DNA of 64,000 nucleotides from Aurantibrevibacter litoralis (GTDB lineage: Bacteria; Bacteroidota; Bacteroidia; Flavobacteriales; Flavobacteriaceae), in NCBI RefSeq assembly GCF_034651555.1, contig NZ_JAYEEQ010000007.1:1-64000 (forward strand), in the 5' to 3' direction. Position 1 is the first letter of the stretch. Each line of letters starts with the position of its first letter. Positions 17,341 through 25,602 of this stretch are shown here, one piece after another. The notes under the pieces are model-generated. The model was given only the letters and a program-made list of their open reading frames with translations. It had not been told where the DNA came from and made no database searches. Made by a program: the position numbers and the translations under genes.

Positions 17341-18250
17341 TATGAGCGATAAAATGAGGTTTATAGACCCACATGTGCACATGAGCTCCCGCACCACGGA
17401 CGATTACGAAGCCATGGCAGCAGCCGGGATTGTTGCGCTAATAGAACCTTCTTTTTGGTTGGGACAAGCGCGAACACAAGTAGGTTCGTTTCAGGACTAT
17501 TTTAGTAGTTTGGTAGGGTGGGAAGCGTTTAGAGCCAGCCAATTTGGGATAAAGCATTATTGTACCATTGGACTAAATTCTAAAGAAGCCAACAATGAAG
17601 CCCTAGCAGAACAAGTCATCGAACTATTGCCGTTGTACCTCCATAAAAGCAATGTGGTCGGTGTAGGTGAAATTGGCTATGACGACCAAACTCCTGCGGA
17701 GGATAAATACTTTCGACTACAATTAGAACTGGCCAAGGAACTCGATATGGTGGTGCAAATACATACGCCCCACCGCGATAAAAAGGCGGGTACCATTAAG
17801 AGTATGGAAGTTTGTATAGAACATGGTTTAAATCCTGCACGGGTAATCATAGATCACAATAATGAAGAAACGGTACAGGAGGTTTTAGATCGAGGTTTTT
17901 GGTCGGCATTTACCATTTATCCCAAAACCAAAATGGGTAATGAGCGCATGGTAGAAGTAGTCAAAAAATACGGAAGTCATAAAATCATCGTAAACAGTTC
18001 GGCAGATTGGGGTGTCAGCGATCCGTTGGCGGTTCCAAAAACAGCCTCATTAATGCTGCAACGCGGGGTGGCCAAAGAAGATGTGGTAAAAACGTGTTAT
18101 CAAAATGCGCTGGACGCATTTGGACAGACCGGAAAAATGAAAGAAACCGATTGGACCGAAGCCAAAGGCATCGATCAAAGTGTGTTGTACAATGAAAATA
18201 GTGTGCTCCGCGGGCAGCAGCCAAGAATAGATGGTGAGAAGATCGTGTAA
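17333..18250 (+). CDS. eboB: TatD-family metal-dependent hydrolase EboB
   Basis: An amidohydrolase-fold protein of about 305 residues. The N-terminal metal motif FIDPHVHMSS is followed by VGVGEIGYDD (metal-ligand Glu), VVQIHTPHRDK and VIIDHNNEETV, and NSSADWGVSDP carries the last Asp. These are TatD/PHP-like positions in the ebo-specific branch. The start overlaps eboA by 8 bases, with an alternative ATG at 17342, and the stop overlaps the eboC start (TAATG). Substrate unknown. Confidence 0.85.
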   Translation: MIDMSDKMRFIDPHVHMSSRTTDDYEAMAAAGIVALIEPSFWLGQARTQVGSFQDYFSSLVGWEAFRASQFGIKHYCTIGLNSKEANNEALAEQVIELLPLYLHKSNVVGVGEIGYDDQTPAEDKYFRLQLELAKELDMVVQIHTPHRDKKAGTIKSMEVCIEHGLNPARVIIDHNNEETVQEVLDRGFWSAFTIYPKTKMGNERMVEVVKKYGSHKIIVNSSADWGVSDPLAVPKTASLMLQRGVAKEDVVKTCYQNALDAFGQTGKMKETDWTEAKGIDQSVLYNENSVLRGQQPRIDGEKIV

Positions 18251-19152
18251 TGAACGGGGTGCTTAAAGGCTATTTACGCCTAACAAGACCTGCCAATTTA
18301 CCCACAGCCGTAGCGGATATTTTAGCAGGCGTTAGTATAGCAGGTGTTTTTAAAGATTGGGAACATATGCTTGCCTTTACTTCCGAAATGTGGAGTGCCG
18401 TGTTGTTTTTGATGCTATCCAGTGTATGTCTATATGCAGGCGGGGTGGTACTCAACGATTTTTTTGATCGTAATTTGGATGCCATAGAACGACCGGAGCG
18501 ACCCATACCTTCTAAGGTTGTATCTGCACAGGGAGCGTTTAGTTTTGGAAGTGTTTTATTGCTTTTGGGAATTCTTACTGCTTTTTACGTTACTAAAAGC
18601 GCTGGTTTTATTGCGGTATTTTTGGCGTTGGCTATTCTAATGTATAACGCAATTTCTAAACATCATGTCATTTTAGGGCCTCTGAATATGGGGTTTTGCC
18701 GAGGATTAAATTTGCTTCTGGGCATGGCTATTTTAGGAAACTTTAGCTTTTGGCCTTTGGGTGGTATCCCTATTCTATACATAGCGGCTATCACCTTGGT
18801 TAGTCAGGGAGAAGTTCTTGGAGGTAATACACGCAATGTGGGTATTGCTGCCGTGCTTTATGGCGTGGTTATTTTAGGTATTTTAGCCTTGGGTTACCAT
18901 AAATCAATTAATTTTGTGGTGGTATTACTTTTTGTAGCCTTGTTTGCTTTTTTAATCTATAAACCCTTACTAAAATCGTACAGACACAACAGTTCGGAAA
19001 ATATAAAAGCCGCAGTGAAAGCCGGAGTAATAGCACTGATTGTAATGGATGCCGCATTGGCGGTAGCCTTTTCACATTGGTGGGTAGGCCTAATGATATT
19101 AATGCTTTTGCCTTTGTCTAAATTTTTGGCACGGCAATTTGCAGTTACCTAA
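18250..19152 (+). CDS. eboC: UbiA-like prenyltransferase EboC
   Basis: A 300-residue integral membrane protein with about eight or nine hydrophobic segments. The UbiA substrate motif is NDFFDRNLDAIERPERPIPS (about residues 76-95), matching the N-D-x-x-D-x-x-x-D prenyl-diphosphate/Mg site. The family attaches or processes prenyl groups in the membrane. It overlaps eboB by one base (TAATG) and precedes eboD by 11 bases. Confidence 0.87.
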   Translation: MNGVLKGYLRLTRPANLPTAVADILAGVSIAGVFKDWEHMLAFTSEMWSAVLFLMLSSVCLYAGGVVLNDFFDRNLDAIERPERPIPSKVVSAQGAFSFGSVLLLLGILTAFYVTKSAGFIAVFLALAILMYNAISKHHVILGPLNMGFCRGLNLLLGMAILGNFSFWPLGGIPILYIAAITLVSQGEVLGGNTRNVGIAAVLYGVVILGILALGYHKSINFVVVLLFVALFAFLIYKPLLKSYRHNSSENIKAAVKAGVIALIVMDAALAVAFSHWWVGLMILMLLPLSKFLARQFAVT

Positions 19153-19163
19153 ACAAAAACAAA

Positions 19164-20333
19164 ATGAATACGTTTGCACCTATAGATCAATCGTTTACCG
19201 TTAGTTATAATTACAAATTATTTTTTACGGAAGGTTTGTTTTCGATTGATAATCCACTGTTTTCCGGAATTTTAGCTACTTATACGTCCGAAGGTGCTAC
19301 CAAAGTGCTATTTGTTATAGATGAAGGCGTCTCTCAAAAGCATCCACAGTTACAAGATCAGATTGTGGCGTATTGCGCTAATTATAAGAAAATTATACAG
19401 TTTCAAGGCAGTATTCTGGTGCCCGGCGGAGAGCAATGTAAGAATGGCTCGGAACAGGTTGACGCCGTTCTAAAGGCTATCGAGCAAAAACGTATATGCA
19501 GGCATTCCTTTGTAATTGCCATAGGTGGCGGTGCTGTTATTGATATGGTAGGTTATGCCGCAGCAATTGCCCACCGAGGCGTAAAACTCATTAGAATACC
19601 CACCACGGTATTGTCTCAAAACGATTCGGCTGTTGGCGTTAAAAACAGTGTTAATGCATTTCATAAAAAAAACTTTTTGGGCACTTTTGCACCGCCCTAC
19701 GCGATTATTAATGACTTGTGCTTTCTTTCTACTTTGTCGCAGCGCGATTGGATTTCCGGAATTTCGGAGGCTGTAAAAGTGGCTTTAATAAAAGATAGCA
19801 CATTTTATGAATTTATTAAAAGTAAGGCTACCCTCTTGCGTAAGCGCGAAATGGAACCTATGCACTATGTAATATATAAATGTGCTCAGTTGCACATGGA
19901 GCATATTGCGTTGGGTGGCGATCCTTTTGAAAGCGGCTCATCCCGACCACTCGATTTTGGGCATTGGGCAGCACACAAATTAGAGTACATGACCAATTAC
20001 GAACTTCGGCACGGTGAAGCGGTTGCCATAGGAATGGCGATTGATATTACCTACGCCTATTTAATTGGATTGATTACGGAAAAGACACATAAAGGCATTT
20101 TAGAAGTAATGATGTCGTTAGGCTTCAATCTACACATTCCCCTAGCTACCGATGCAGAAATAGACCAACTGTTGAAGGGTATTGAAGAATTTCGAGAACA
20201 TCTAGGCGGACAACTAACCATCACCCTTATTTCCGGTATCGGAATCAAAAAGGACGTCCATGAGATTGATGAAAGTCTTATGCGCAAGGCTATTGCAATG
20301 GTCGGATCTTTAAATAGCGTTAAAGCGGTATAA
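19164..20333 (+). CDS. eboD: 3-dehydroquinate synthase-like sugar phosphate cyclase EboD
   Basis: A 389-residue member of the sugar-phosphate cyclase family (relatives: AroB, EEVS). The NAD site is FVIAIGGGAVIDMVGYAAAI, followed by RIPTTVLSQNDSAVGVKNSVN and the zinc ligands in SEAVKVALI, DFGHWAAHKLE and RHGEAVAIG. The QNDSAVGVKNSVN segment resembles EboD/EEVS more than AroB, so its substrate is probably a heptulose phosphate-like sugar, not DAHP. It ends just before a repeat-flanked insertion that separates it from eboE. Confidence 0.85.
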   Translation: MNTFAPIDQSFTVSYNYKLFFTEGLFSIDNPLFSGILATYTSEGATKVLFVIDEGVSQKHPQLQDQIVAYCANYKKIIQFQGSILVPGGEQCKNGSEQVDAVLKAIEQKRICRHSFVIAIGGGAVIDMVGYAAAIAHRGVKLIRIPTTVLSQNDSAVGVKNSVNAFHKKNFLGTFAPPYAIINDLCFLSTLSQRDWISGISEAVKVALIKDSTFYEFIKSKATLLRKREMEPMHYVIYKCAQLHMEHIALGGDPFESGSSRPLDFGHWAAHKLEYMTNYELRHGEAVAIGMAIDITYAYLIGLITEKTHKGILEVMMSLGFNLHIPLATDAEIDQLLKGIEEFREHLGGQLTITLISGIGIKKDVHEIDESLMRKAIAMVGSLNSVKAV

Positions 20334-20399
20334 GATTTGTGGTTTTGCCGTGAATTTCAGGATATAATAAAAAAGTGAGTTTAGAAGATATTTAGATTG

Positions 20400-20582
20400 T
20401 AGCTGTTAGCCATTAGCCTTTAGCTGTTAGCAATAAAGTGTACTATTTAAAGTTTTCAGAAATTTAGGGCATTCATCCGAAGAGCGACGGATTATTGTAA
20501 TTTTAGGAATAAAATAAAAGCCAAAAGCCAAAACCCAACAGCCAAAAGCCAAACGCCAAAAGCCAGCAGCCAAACGCCAACA
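20400..20582 (+). repeat. Heptamer-repeat element, left copy (inverted 7-bp arrays around an 85-bp core)
   Basis: Five 7-bp units of TAGCTGT/TAGCCAT type (20400-20434) are followed by an 85-bp core (20435-20519) and nine 7-bp units of GCCAAAA/GCCAACA type (20520-20582). The two arrays are in inverted orientation: TGTTGGC is the reverse complement of GCCAACA. The core recurs 553 bases downstream with four substitutions. Confidence 0.85.
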
Positions 20583-20599
20583 GCCCACACCAAATCCAC

Positions 20600-20959
20600 A
20601 TGAAGAACTTTAAAAAATTAAAAATTTGGGAACAAGCAATGGAAGTTGTCAGGAAAACGTATTCACTATCTAAACAATTGCCGGCAGCGGAAAGGTATGG
20701 TTTAACCTCCCAAATTACCCGTGCTGCTGTATCCATTCCTTCAAACATTGCGGAAGGAAGCAGTCGTACAACGGATAAAGAGAAGAAAAGGTTTGCTGAA
20801 ATTGCTTTAGGTTCTGCCTTTGAGTTAGAAACACAACTTTTGATAATAAAGGAAATAGGTTGGGCAAACGCCGAAGAGTGGGATAAATTGATGGAATGCC
20901 TGCACGTAGAACAACGAATGATTAACAGTTATATTAGTACATTAAAACGCAATAGCTAA
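20600..20959 (+). CDS. Four-helix-bundle protein (S23/IVP family)
   Basis: A 119-residue protein of the four-helix-bundle family first known from insertions in 23S rRNA genes and related to the bAvd accessory protein of diversity-generating retroelements. The typical opening FKKLKIWEQAMEVVRKTY, the motif YGLTSQITRAAVSIPSNIAEG and the C-terminal helix EQRMINSYISTL are all present. It interrupts the ebo cluster between eboD and eboE and lies between two copies of a heptamer-repeat element. The last codons and stop are made of the right-hand heptamer array. No rRNA or reverse transcriptase is adjacent. Its molecular role here is unknown. Confidence 0.88.
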   Translation: MKNFKKLKIWEQAMEVVRKTYSLSKQLPAAERYGLTSQITRAAVSIPSNIAEGSSRTTDKEKKRFAEIALGSAFELETQLLIIKEIGWANAEEWDKLMECLHVEQRMINSYISTLKRNS

Positions 20960-21100
20960 AAGCTGTTGGCTATTAGCTGTTAGCAATAAAGTGTACTATT
21001 TAAAGTTTTCAGAAATTTATGGCATTCATCCGAAGAACAACGGATTATTGTAATTTTGGGAATAAAATAAAAGCCAGCAGCCAAAAGCCAACAGCCAACA
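20953..21100 (+). repeat. Heptamer-repeat element, right copy
   Basis: Five 7-bp units (20953-20987: TAGCTAA, AAGCTGT, TGGCTAT, TAGCTGT, TAGCAAT), an 85-bp core (20988-21072) with about 95% identity to the left core, and four inverted units (21073-21100: GCCAGCA, GCCAAAA, GCCAACA, GCCAACA). The first unit includes the stop codon of the four-helix-bundle gene. Confidence 0.85.
21051..21058 (+). promoter_or_regulatory. -7 promoter-like box inside the repeat, upstream of eboE
   Basis: TAATTTTG matches TAnnTTTG exactly and lies in the core of the right repeat, 57 bases before eboE. The left copy has the weaker TAATTTTA at 20498. If active it would let eboE, eboF and the following gene be expressed separately from eboA-D. 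Confidence 0.35.
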
Positions 21101-21115
21101 AACACCAGCAAAAAA

Positions 21116-22327
21116 ATGTTCATAAACCAAAAATACCACCTTTCGTACTGTACCAATATCCATCCGGGAGAAGATTGGGCAGAAACCTTTGACAATATAG
21201 AAAAGTTTGTACCTGAAATTGCTTCTAAAGTTGCAGACGGACAAGCTTTTGGTATTGGGTTACGTCTGTCTAATGTAGCCAGTGAAGAATTGGGTTTAGG
21301 CAATACCTTAAAAGAATTTAAATCTTGGTTAGATAGGAATAACTTGTATGTCTATACCATGAACGGTTTTCCGTATGGCAATTTTCACCGAGAAAAAGTC
21401 AAAGATTTTGTACATCATCCGGATTGGACTACGGACGAAAGGGTAGCCTACACGATCCGCCTTTTTAAGCAATTGGCTTTTTTATTGCCCAAAAATCAAT
21501 ACGGAAGCATCTCCACAAATCCTATAAGCTATAAATATTGGCATGGCTCTCAGGAACAAGATTTGGAGCAAGTGTATAAGGTAAGCGCCTTAAATTATGC
21601 CAAAGTCATTGCATCACTTTGTGAAATAGAAAAAGAAACCGGCAAGCTGCTGCAACTCAGCATTGAACCAGAGCCCGATGGACTCATGGAAAATAGTACG
21701 GAAGTAGTATCTTATTTTAAGCAGTATTTGGTGCCTATAGGAGCTGATTATCTAGTGAGCGAATTGGGTGTTGATGCAGATGAGGCAGAAAGGTTGGTAT
21801 ACAAGCATATCAACGTATGTTATGATGTGTGTCATTTTTCTTTAGCCTACGAAGATCCGGAATATTCATTTAAAACCTTTAAAGACGCAGGAATCGCTAT
21901 TGGAAAAATACAAATTAGCGCAGCACTGAAAATAATTTTTAATAAGGATGAGGTGGAAGAGACCTGGAACACCTTGTCCCTGTTTAATGAATCTACTTAC
22001 CTGCATCAGGTTACGGAGAAAGTAGGGGATAAGGTTATTACCTATACCGATCTTCCTGTAATTTTGGATCGGTCAAAAGAGTTTAAAGAAATTAGGGCTC
22101 ATTTTCATGTCCCCATATTTTTAGAACGCTTCGGCACCTTATTATCGACCCAAGATCAAATTCTAAAGGTGCTCAACTATCTAAAAAACTATGAGGTAAC
22201 CCAACATTTGGAGGTAGAAACCTATACTTGGGGTGTATTGCCCACAGCGCTCAAAACCAATTTGTCCGATTCTATTAGTAGAGAACTCCTTTGGATGAAG
22301 GGAAAATTAACAGAAACAAATGCATAA
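21116..22327 (+). CDS. eboE: Metabolite traffic protein EboE (TIM barrel)
   Basis: A 403-residue xylose-isomerase-like TIM barrel specific to ebo clusters. Visible elements are the opening YHLSYCTNIHPGEDW, which is characteristic, then GIGLRLSN, YTMNGFPYGNFH, LSIEPEPDGLMENS (metal-ligand Glu) and NVCYDVCHFSLAYE (metal-ligand Asp/His). The exact reaction is unknown. The start follows the right heptamer array directly, and the end overlaps eboF by 8 bases. Confidence 0.88.
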   Translation: MFINQKYHLSYCTNIHPGEDWAETFDNIEKFVPEIASKVADGQAFGIGLRLSNVASEELGLGNTLKEFKSWLDRNNLYVYTMNGFPYGNFHREKVKDFVHHPDWTTDERVAYTIRLFKQLAFLLPKNQYGSISTNPISYKYWHGSQEQDLEQVYKVSALNYAKVIASLCEIEKETGKLLQLSIEPEPDGLMENSTEVVSYFKQYLVPIGADYLVSELGVDADEAERLVYKHINVCYDVCHFSLAYEDPEYSFKTFKDAGIAIGKIQISAALKIIFNKDEVEETWNTLSLFNESTYLHQVTEKVGDKVITYTDLPVILDRSKEFKEIRAHFHVPIFLERFGTLLSTQDQILKVLNYLKNYEVTQHLEVETYTWGVLPTALKTNLSDSISRELLWMKGKLTETNA

Positions 22328-23693
22328 AACGGTTGTTATTAATATTGTGGGCCTTTCACCGCGACTTATAGGCGAATACACTCCGTTTATAAATCAATTT
22401 ATAAATAAAGGGAAATCGACCACCATCCACCCCGTGCTTCCCGCAGTAACCTGCACCGTGCAAGCTACCTATGTAACTGGTAAATGGCCTGCAGAACACG
22501 GTATAGTGGCCAACGGCTGGTATTTTGATGAAGAGTGCGAAGTAAAGTTTTGGCGACAATCCAATAAATTGGTACAGTCGGAAAAAATTTGGGAAGCCTT
22601 AAAAGCGGAAGACCCTACATTTACCTGCGCCACTATGTTTTGGTGGTACAATATGTATTCTTCGGCCGATTATAGTGTTACCCCAAGACCCAATTATTTG
22701 GCTGATGGCCGCAAAATTCCCGACATCTATTCGCATCCGGCCGGACTAAGAGATATTCTTCAGGAAAGACTGGGACAATTTCCCTTATTTCATTTTTGGG
22801 GTCCAAAAACCTCTATAAAATCCAGTAAGTGGATTGCGGATGCCTCGATTATAAATGACGAATTAAACGATCCGACCTTAACGCTGATTTATCTACCTCA
22901 TTTGGATTATAACCTGCAACGTCACGGGAATAATTTTGATAAGATCAAAACTGATCTGCTAGAAATAGATACCATTGTAAAAGATTTGGTAACCCATTAT
23001 GAAAAAAAGGATAGTCGTATCTTACTCCTTTCAGAATATGGCATTACCGATGTGCATCACCCTATTCACCTCAATAGAATTTTAAGGGAACATGATTATG
23101 TAGCCATTCGTTTAGAACGTGGTCTGGAACTTTTAGATCACGGTGCCAGCAAAGCGTTCGCAGTTGCCGACCATCAGCTGGCACATGTCTATTTGAATGA
23201 TAAAAGTCTTTTAGAAAAGGTGAAAACCATTTTAAAAGAGGTAAAGGGTGTTGAACAGGTGTTTACAGGACAGGAAATTGAAAAGGCAAATCTAAATCAT
23301 GAGCGTTGCGGCGATTTGGTAGTTGTGGCCGACAAAGATTCTTGGTTTACCTACTACTATTGGTTAGACGATGCCAAAGCACCGGATTTTGCCCGAATGG
23401 TAGACATTCATAAAAAACCGGGATACGATCCGGTGGAAATGCTTACCGATCCTAAAGACCCGTTTGTGGTTCCCAAAGTCATTTGGAAATTGGTCAGGAA
23501 GAAATTGGGTTTTAGAACCCTAATGAATATTATTCCTTTAAAGGCAAATTTAATTAAAGGTTCTCATGGCCGCATTCCCGAAAGTGCAGCAGATCATCCG
23601 GTGCTTATTAGCAATGCACCGGCGTATATTCCCTCCGATCCGGTATTGGGAGTAGATGTATCTAATATTATTAAAGCACACTTAAAATCATAA
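22320..23693 (+). CDS. eboF: Alkaline phosphatase/nucleotide pyrophosphatase-like protein EboF
   Basis: A 457-residue type I phosphodiesterase/alkaline phosphatase-superfamily protein. The nucleophile region is LPAVTCTVQATYVTGKWP, with Thr the probable nucleophile, followed by HGIVANGWYF. Metal ligands are expected in YLPHLDYNLQRHG, ILLLSEYGITDVHHP and GSHGRIPESAADHPV. It overlaps eboE by 8 bases. I see no signal peptide, so it acts in the cytoplasm unless exported by an unusual route. Confidence 0.85.
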   Translation: MHKTVVINIVGLSPRLIGEYTPFINQFINKGKSTTIHPVLPAVTCTVQATYVTGKWPAEHGIVANGWYFDEECEVKFWRQSNKLVQSEKIWEALKAEDPTFTCATMFWWYNMYSSADYSVTPRPNYLADGRKIPDIYSHPAGLRDILQERLGQFPLFHFWGPKTSIKSSKWIADASIINDELNDPTLTLIYLPHLDYNLQRHGNNFDKIKTDLLEIDTIVKDLVTHYEKKDSRILLLSEYGITDVHHPIHLNRILREHDYVAIRLERGLELLDHGASKAFAVADHQLAHVYLNDKSLLEKVKTILKEVKGVEQVFTGQEIEKANLNHERCGDLVVVADKDSWFTYYYWLDDAKAPDFARMVDIHKKPGYDPVEMLTDPKDPFVVPKVIWKLVRKKLGFRTLMNIIPLKANLIKGSHGRIPESAADHPVLISNAPAYIPSDPVLGVDVSNIIKAHLKS

Positions 23694-23699
23694 CATAAG

Positions 23700-24062
23700 A
23701 TGAAGCTATTTTTTAAAGGGTTTGGTTTTGTATTTGCTGCTCTTTTTATCTGGGCTGCAATTATGCAATATAATGATCCCGACCCTTATGTCTGGTATGC
23801 CATTTATGGTATTGCAGCAATAGTCTCTGTTGCTTTTGCTTTGAACAAGCTCTCTTTTAACCTGACCGTTCTCCTGGCTTTTGCCTATTTGTTGGACGGA
23901 ATTGTAACTTGGCCCGCTAAATTTGAAGGCTTAGAAATAGGTCAGGGAGATATAAAAAATATAGAAGAAGGGCGGGAAGCCCTAGGCTTACTTTTCTGTG
24001 CGGGCATCTTTTGTATCTATGCACTTCGGTTACGTTATGTAAAAGGCGTAGAAAGGGGGTAA
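23700..24062 (+). CDS. TMEM220-like small membrane protein
   Basis: A 120-residue protein with four hydrophobic segments and the TMEM220 signature AAIMQYNDPDPYVWYAIYG after the first helix. It begins 6 bases after eboF and is certainly in the same transcript. The family is found in bacteria and animals; function unknown. Its position at the end of an ebo cluster suggests a membrane partner for EboC or for export of the product. Confidence 0.8.
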   Translation: MKLFFKGFGFVFAALFIWAAIMQYNDPDPYVWYAIYGIAAIVSVAFALNKLSFNLTVLLAFAYLLDGIVTWPAKFEGLEIGQGDIKNIEEGREALGLLFCAGIFCIYALRLRYVKGVERG

Positions 24063-24183
24063 GGTCGTTTTGCTTTAAGATTATTTTGTTCTGGAATGCC
24101 TTTCTTGGGATAACAGTGGATAACTATAAAGGGTATAAGAACAGTAAAATTTACTAGATTAGTGGTATCCGCATAAAGTGGAA

Positions 24184-24240
24184 CTATGAACACCGGTGTT
24201 CATAGCCATACATAACAACACTGTTGTTTATAGTGCTATG
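24184..24240. repeat. Palindromic hairpin cluster at the head of the cassette array
   Basis: A perfect 22-bp palindrome (half-site CTATGAACACC, 24184-24205) is followed by a 7-bp inverted repeat AACAACA-c-TGTTGTT (24214-24228) within arms CATAGC (24201) and GCTATG (24235). It ends at the first cassette boundary, G|TTAGGTACA. It could be a short attC-like site or the recombination entry point. Confidence 0.55.
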
Positions 24241-24271
24241 TTAGGTACAATTTGAATCAATAAAATCGCAT

Positions 24272-24739
24272 ATGAAAACACATTTGAAAATATTACTTTC
24301 TATTTCTTTACTTTTTTCATTAACTAACCAAATAATTGCCCAGGATGCTACCAAAGCCCATAAGGATTCGTTGGAAACAATTGTTAAGAAATATTATGAT
24401 TTAAACCTTAAAATATTTCAAGCAAATTCTATAGTAGAGGACATCGACAACATCTTTGAACTTTTTACGGACGACTTTACGTATGTTCATCCAAAATATG
24501 GCGGAATATACACAAGAGAGGATTTGTATAGTGGATATGTCCGAAACCAAAAAAATGGAGGTTATGATGGAAAAGTCACGGATATTAAAATACATAACAA
24601 AATTGTCGGACTGAACGCAGTCGTTGTGCAAAAAAGTTTTGTGGAAAAAAAAGATGGAAAAATCAAAGATGGAAAACCAGAAATGACACTTTTTGAATTT
24701 AGGCACGGTAAAATATCTCGAATCTTTGAGTATTGGTAA
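24272..24739 (+). CDS. Secreted NTF2-like (SnoaL/DUF4440 type) protein; cassette 1
   Basis: A 155-residue protein with a Sec signal peptide (LLSISLLFSLTNQIIAQ, cut after about residue 24) and an NTF2-like cone fold. Helix DSLETIVKKYYDLNLKIF is followed by FTDDFTYVHPKYGGIYTREDL and strands such as AVVVQKSFVEKKDG and FRHGKISRIFEYW. It may bind a small molecule or act as an enzyme in the periplasm; no specific role is visible. It is the gene of the first cassette, framed by GTTAGGTACA (24240) and TGTACCTAAC (24753). Confidence 0.75.
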   Translation: MKTHLKILLSISLLFSLTNQIIAQDATKAHKDSLETIVKKYYDLNLKIFQANSIVEDIDNIFELFTDDFTYVHPKYGGIYTREDLYSGYVRNQKNGGYDGKVTDIKIHNKIVGLNAVVVQKSFVEKKDGKIKDGKPEMTLFEFRHGKISRIFEYW

Positions 24740-24752
24740 TGAAATAGAAAAC

Positions 24753-24892
24753 TGTACCTAACAGCGGTTTGGCGCAATAGCTACTTTTACAATAAACAAC
24801 ACGTTCGATTTTCCGCTGGAAAATCTTATATTAGCAAGAAAATAATCGTTCACGCAGCCGCTACTGCGCCAAGCCGCGGAACGTTGTAGCAC
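24753..24892 (+). repeat. attC-like recombination site 1
   Basis: This 140-bp site starts with TGTACCTAAC (an RYYYAAC-type box) and ends with G|TTGTAGCAC. Internal arms AGCGGTTTGGCGCAATAGC and GCTACTGCGCCAAGCCGCGG pair imperfectly, with extra unpaired bases on the right arm, as attC sites have. TGTACCTAAC is the exact reverse complement of the cassette 1 start at 24240. Confidence 0.65.
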
Positions 24893-24907
24893 ATTTAAGA
24901 AAACCCA

Positions 24908-25459
24908 ATGGCAACATACCAATTTCTAACATTTGTACTTCCAAAAAAGCCTATTGAAGAAAAATATGGAGAAATACCAAAACAGCTTGAAATTAAACAC
25001 ACTGAATGGGAAGAATATTGGGAAAACTACGATATGGAATTGAATGACTCACCTGAACCTGAATTTGAAGATGCGATTTCAACAAAATGGTGGAAAGGAA
25101 TAGAAATAGACATTGAGGAATTAAGAAACGATGTTGACAAAATAATTACTCGTGCGGAATGGAATGGCGGAAAGAGTTGGAAAACTGAAAAATCGGATTT
25201 TGACCACGATTTGAGCATTGACTATGACGATAAAGAAAATTATATAGATGATTTTAGATTTCGAACTGATTTGAGAGATACAAATTTGGATTTCCTAAAT
25301 GGAATGTTGGAATTATGTGACCGGAATAAATGGATTTTAATGGACGAAAACGGAAATTTAAGTGAACCAAAAATTCAAAGTATAGCTGAATTAATCAAAG
25401 AATCTCGAGCACATATGTTTATTGCAAACCCAGAAGAATTCTACAACACTTTAAAATAA
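24908..25459 (+). CDS. Acidic protein of unknown function; cassette 2
   Basis: A 183-residue soluble, strongly acidic protein (many Asp/Glu, for example ELNDSPEPEFEDAISTKWW and SDFDHDLSIDYDDKENYIDD). I do not recognise the family. The abundance of acidic and aromatic residues is like small immunity or anti-restriction proteins, but no motif proves it. The gene fills a cassette bounded by GTTGTAGCAC (24883) and GTGCTACAAC (25466), with 15 bases between the left boundary and the ATG. Confidence 0.7.
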   Translation: MATYQFLTFVLPKKPIEEKYGEIPKQLEIKHTEWEEYWENYDMELNDSPEPEFEDAISTKWWKGIEIDIEELRNDVDKIITRAEWNGGKSWKTEKSDFDHDLSIDYDDKENYIDDFRFRTDLRDTNLDFLNGMLELCDRNKWILMDENGNLSEPKIQSIAELIKESRAHMFIANPEEFYNTLK

Positions 25460-25465
25460 AAAAAC

Positions 25466-25602
25466 GTGCTACAACAATGTATAACCGCAATTACGGCGGA
25501 TTCGACTGCGTCCGAATCCACGCGTAATTGCTAACTTTCGAGTTTACTTGAAAAACCTTGTATATTTAGCCGTAACTGCGGTTATACTAAACGTTGGTGC
25601 TC
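25466..25602 (+). repeat. attC-like recombination site 2
   Basis: A 137-bp site from GTGCTACAAC (reverse complement of the cassette 2 start) to G|TTGGTGCTC. Its arms TATAACCGCAATTACGGC and GCCGTAACTGCGGTTATA pair at 17 of 18 positions. The centre (TTGCTAACTTTCGAGTTTAC) is shared with site 3. Confidence 0.7.

Noticed and set aside
20520..20582. Possible CRISPR-like short repeats
   Set aside because: Units are 7 bp with no spacers, so they are a microsatellite-like array and not a CRISPR.
20503..20748. Minus-strand frame rich in LLAFGCW repeats
   Set aside because: It is only the translation of the heptamer array opposite the four-helix-bundle gene; the same happens at 21026-21244.
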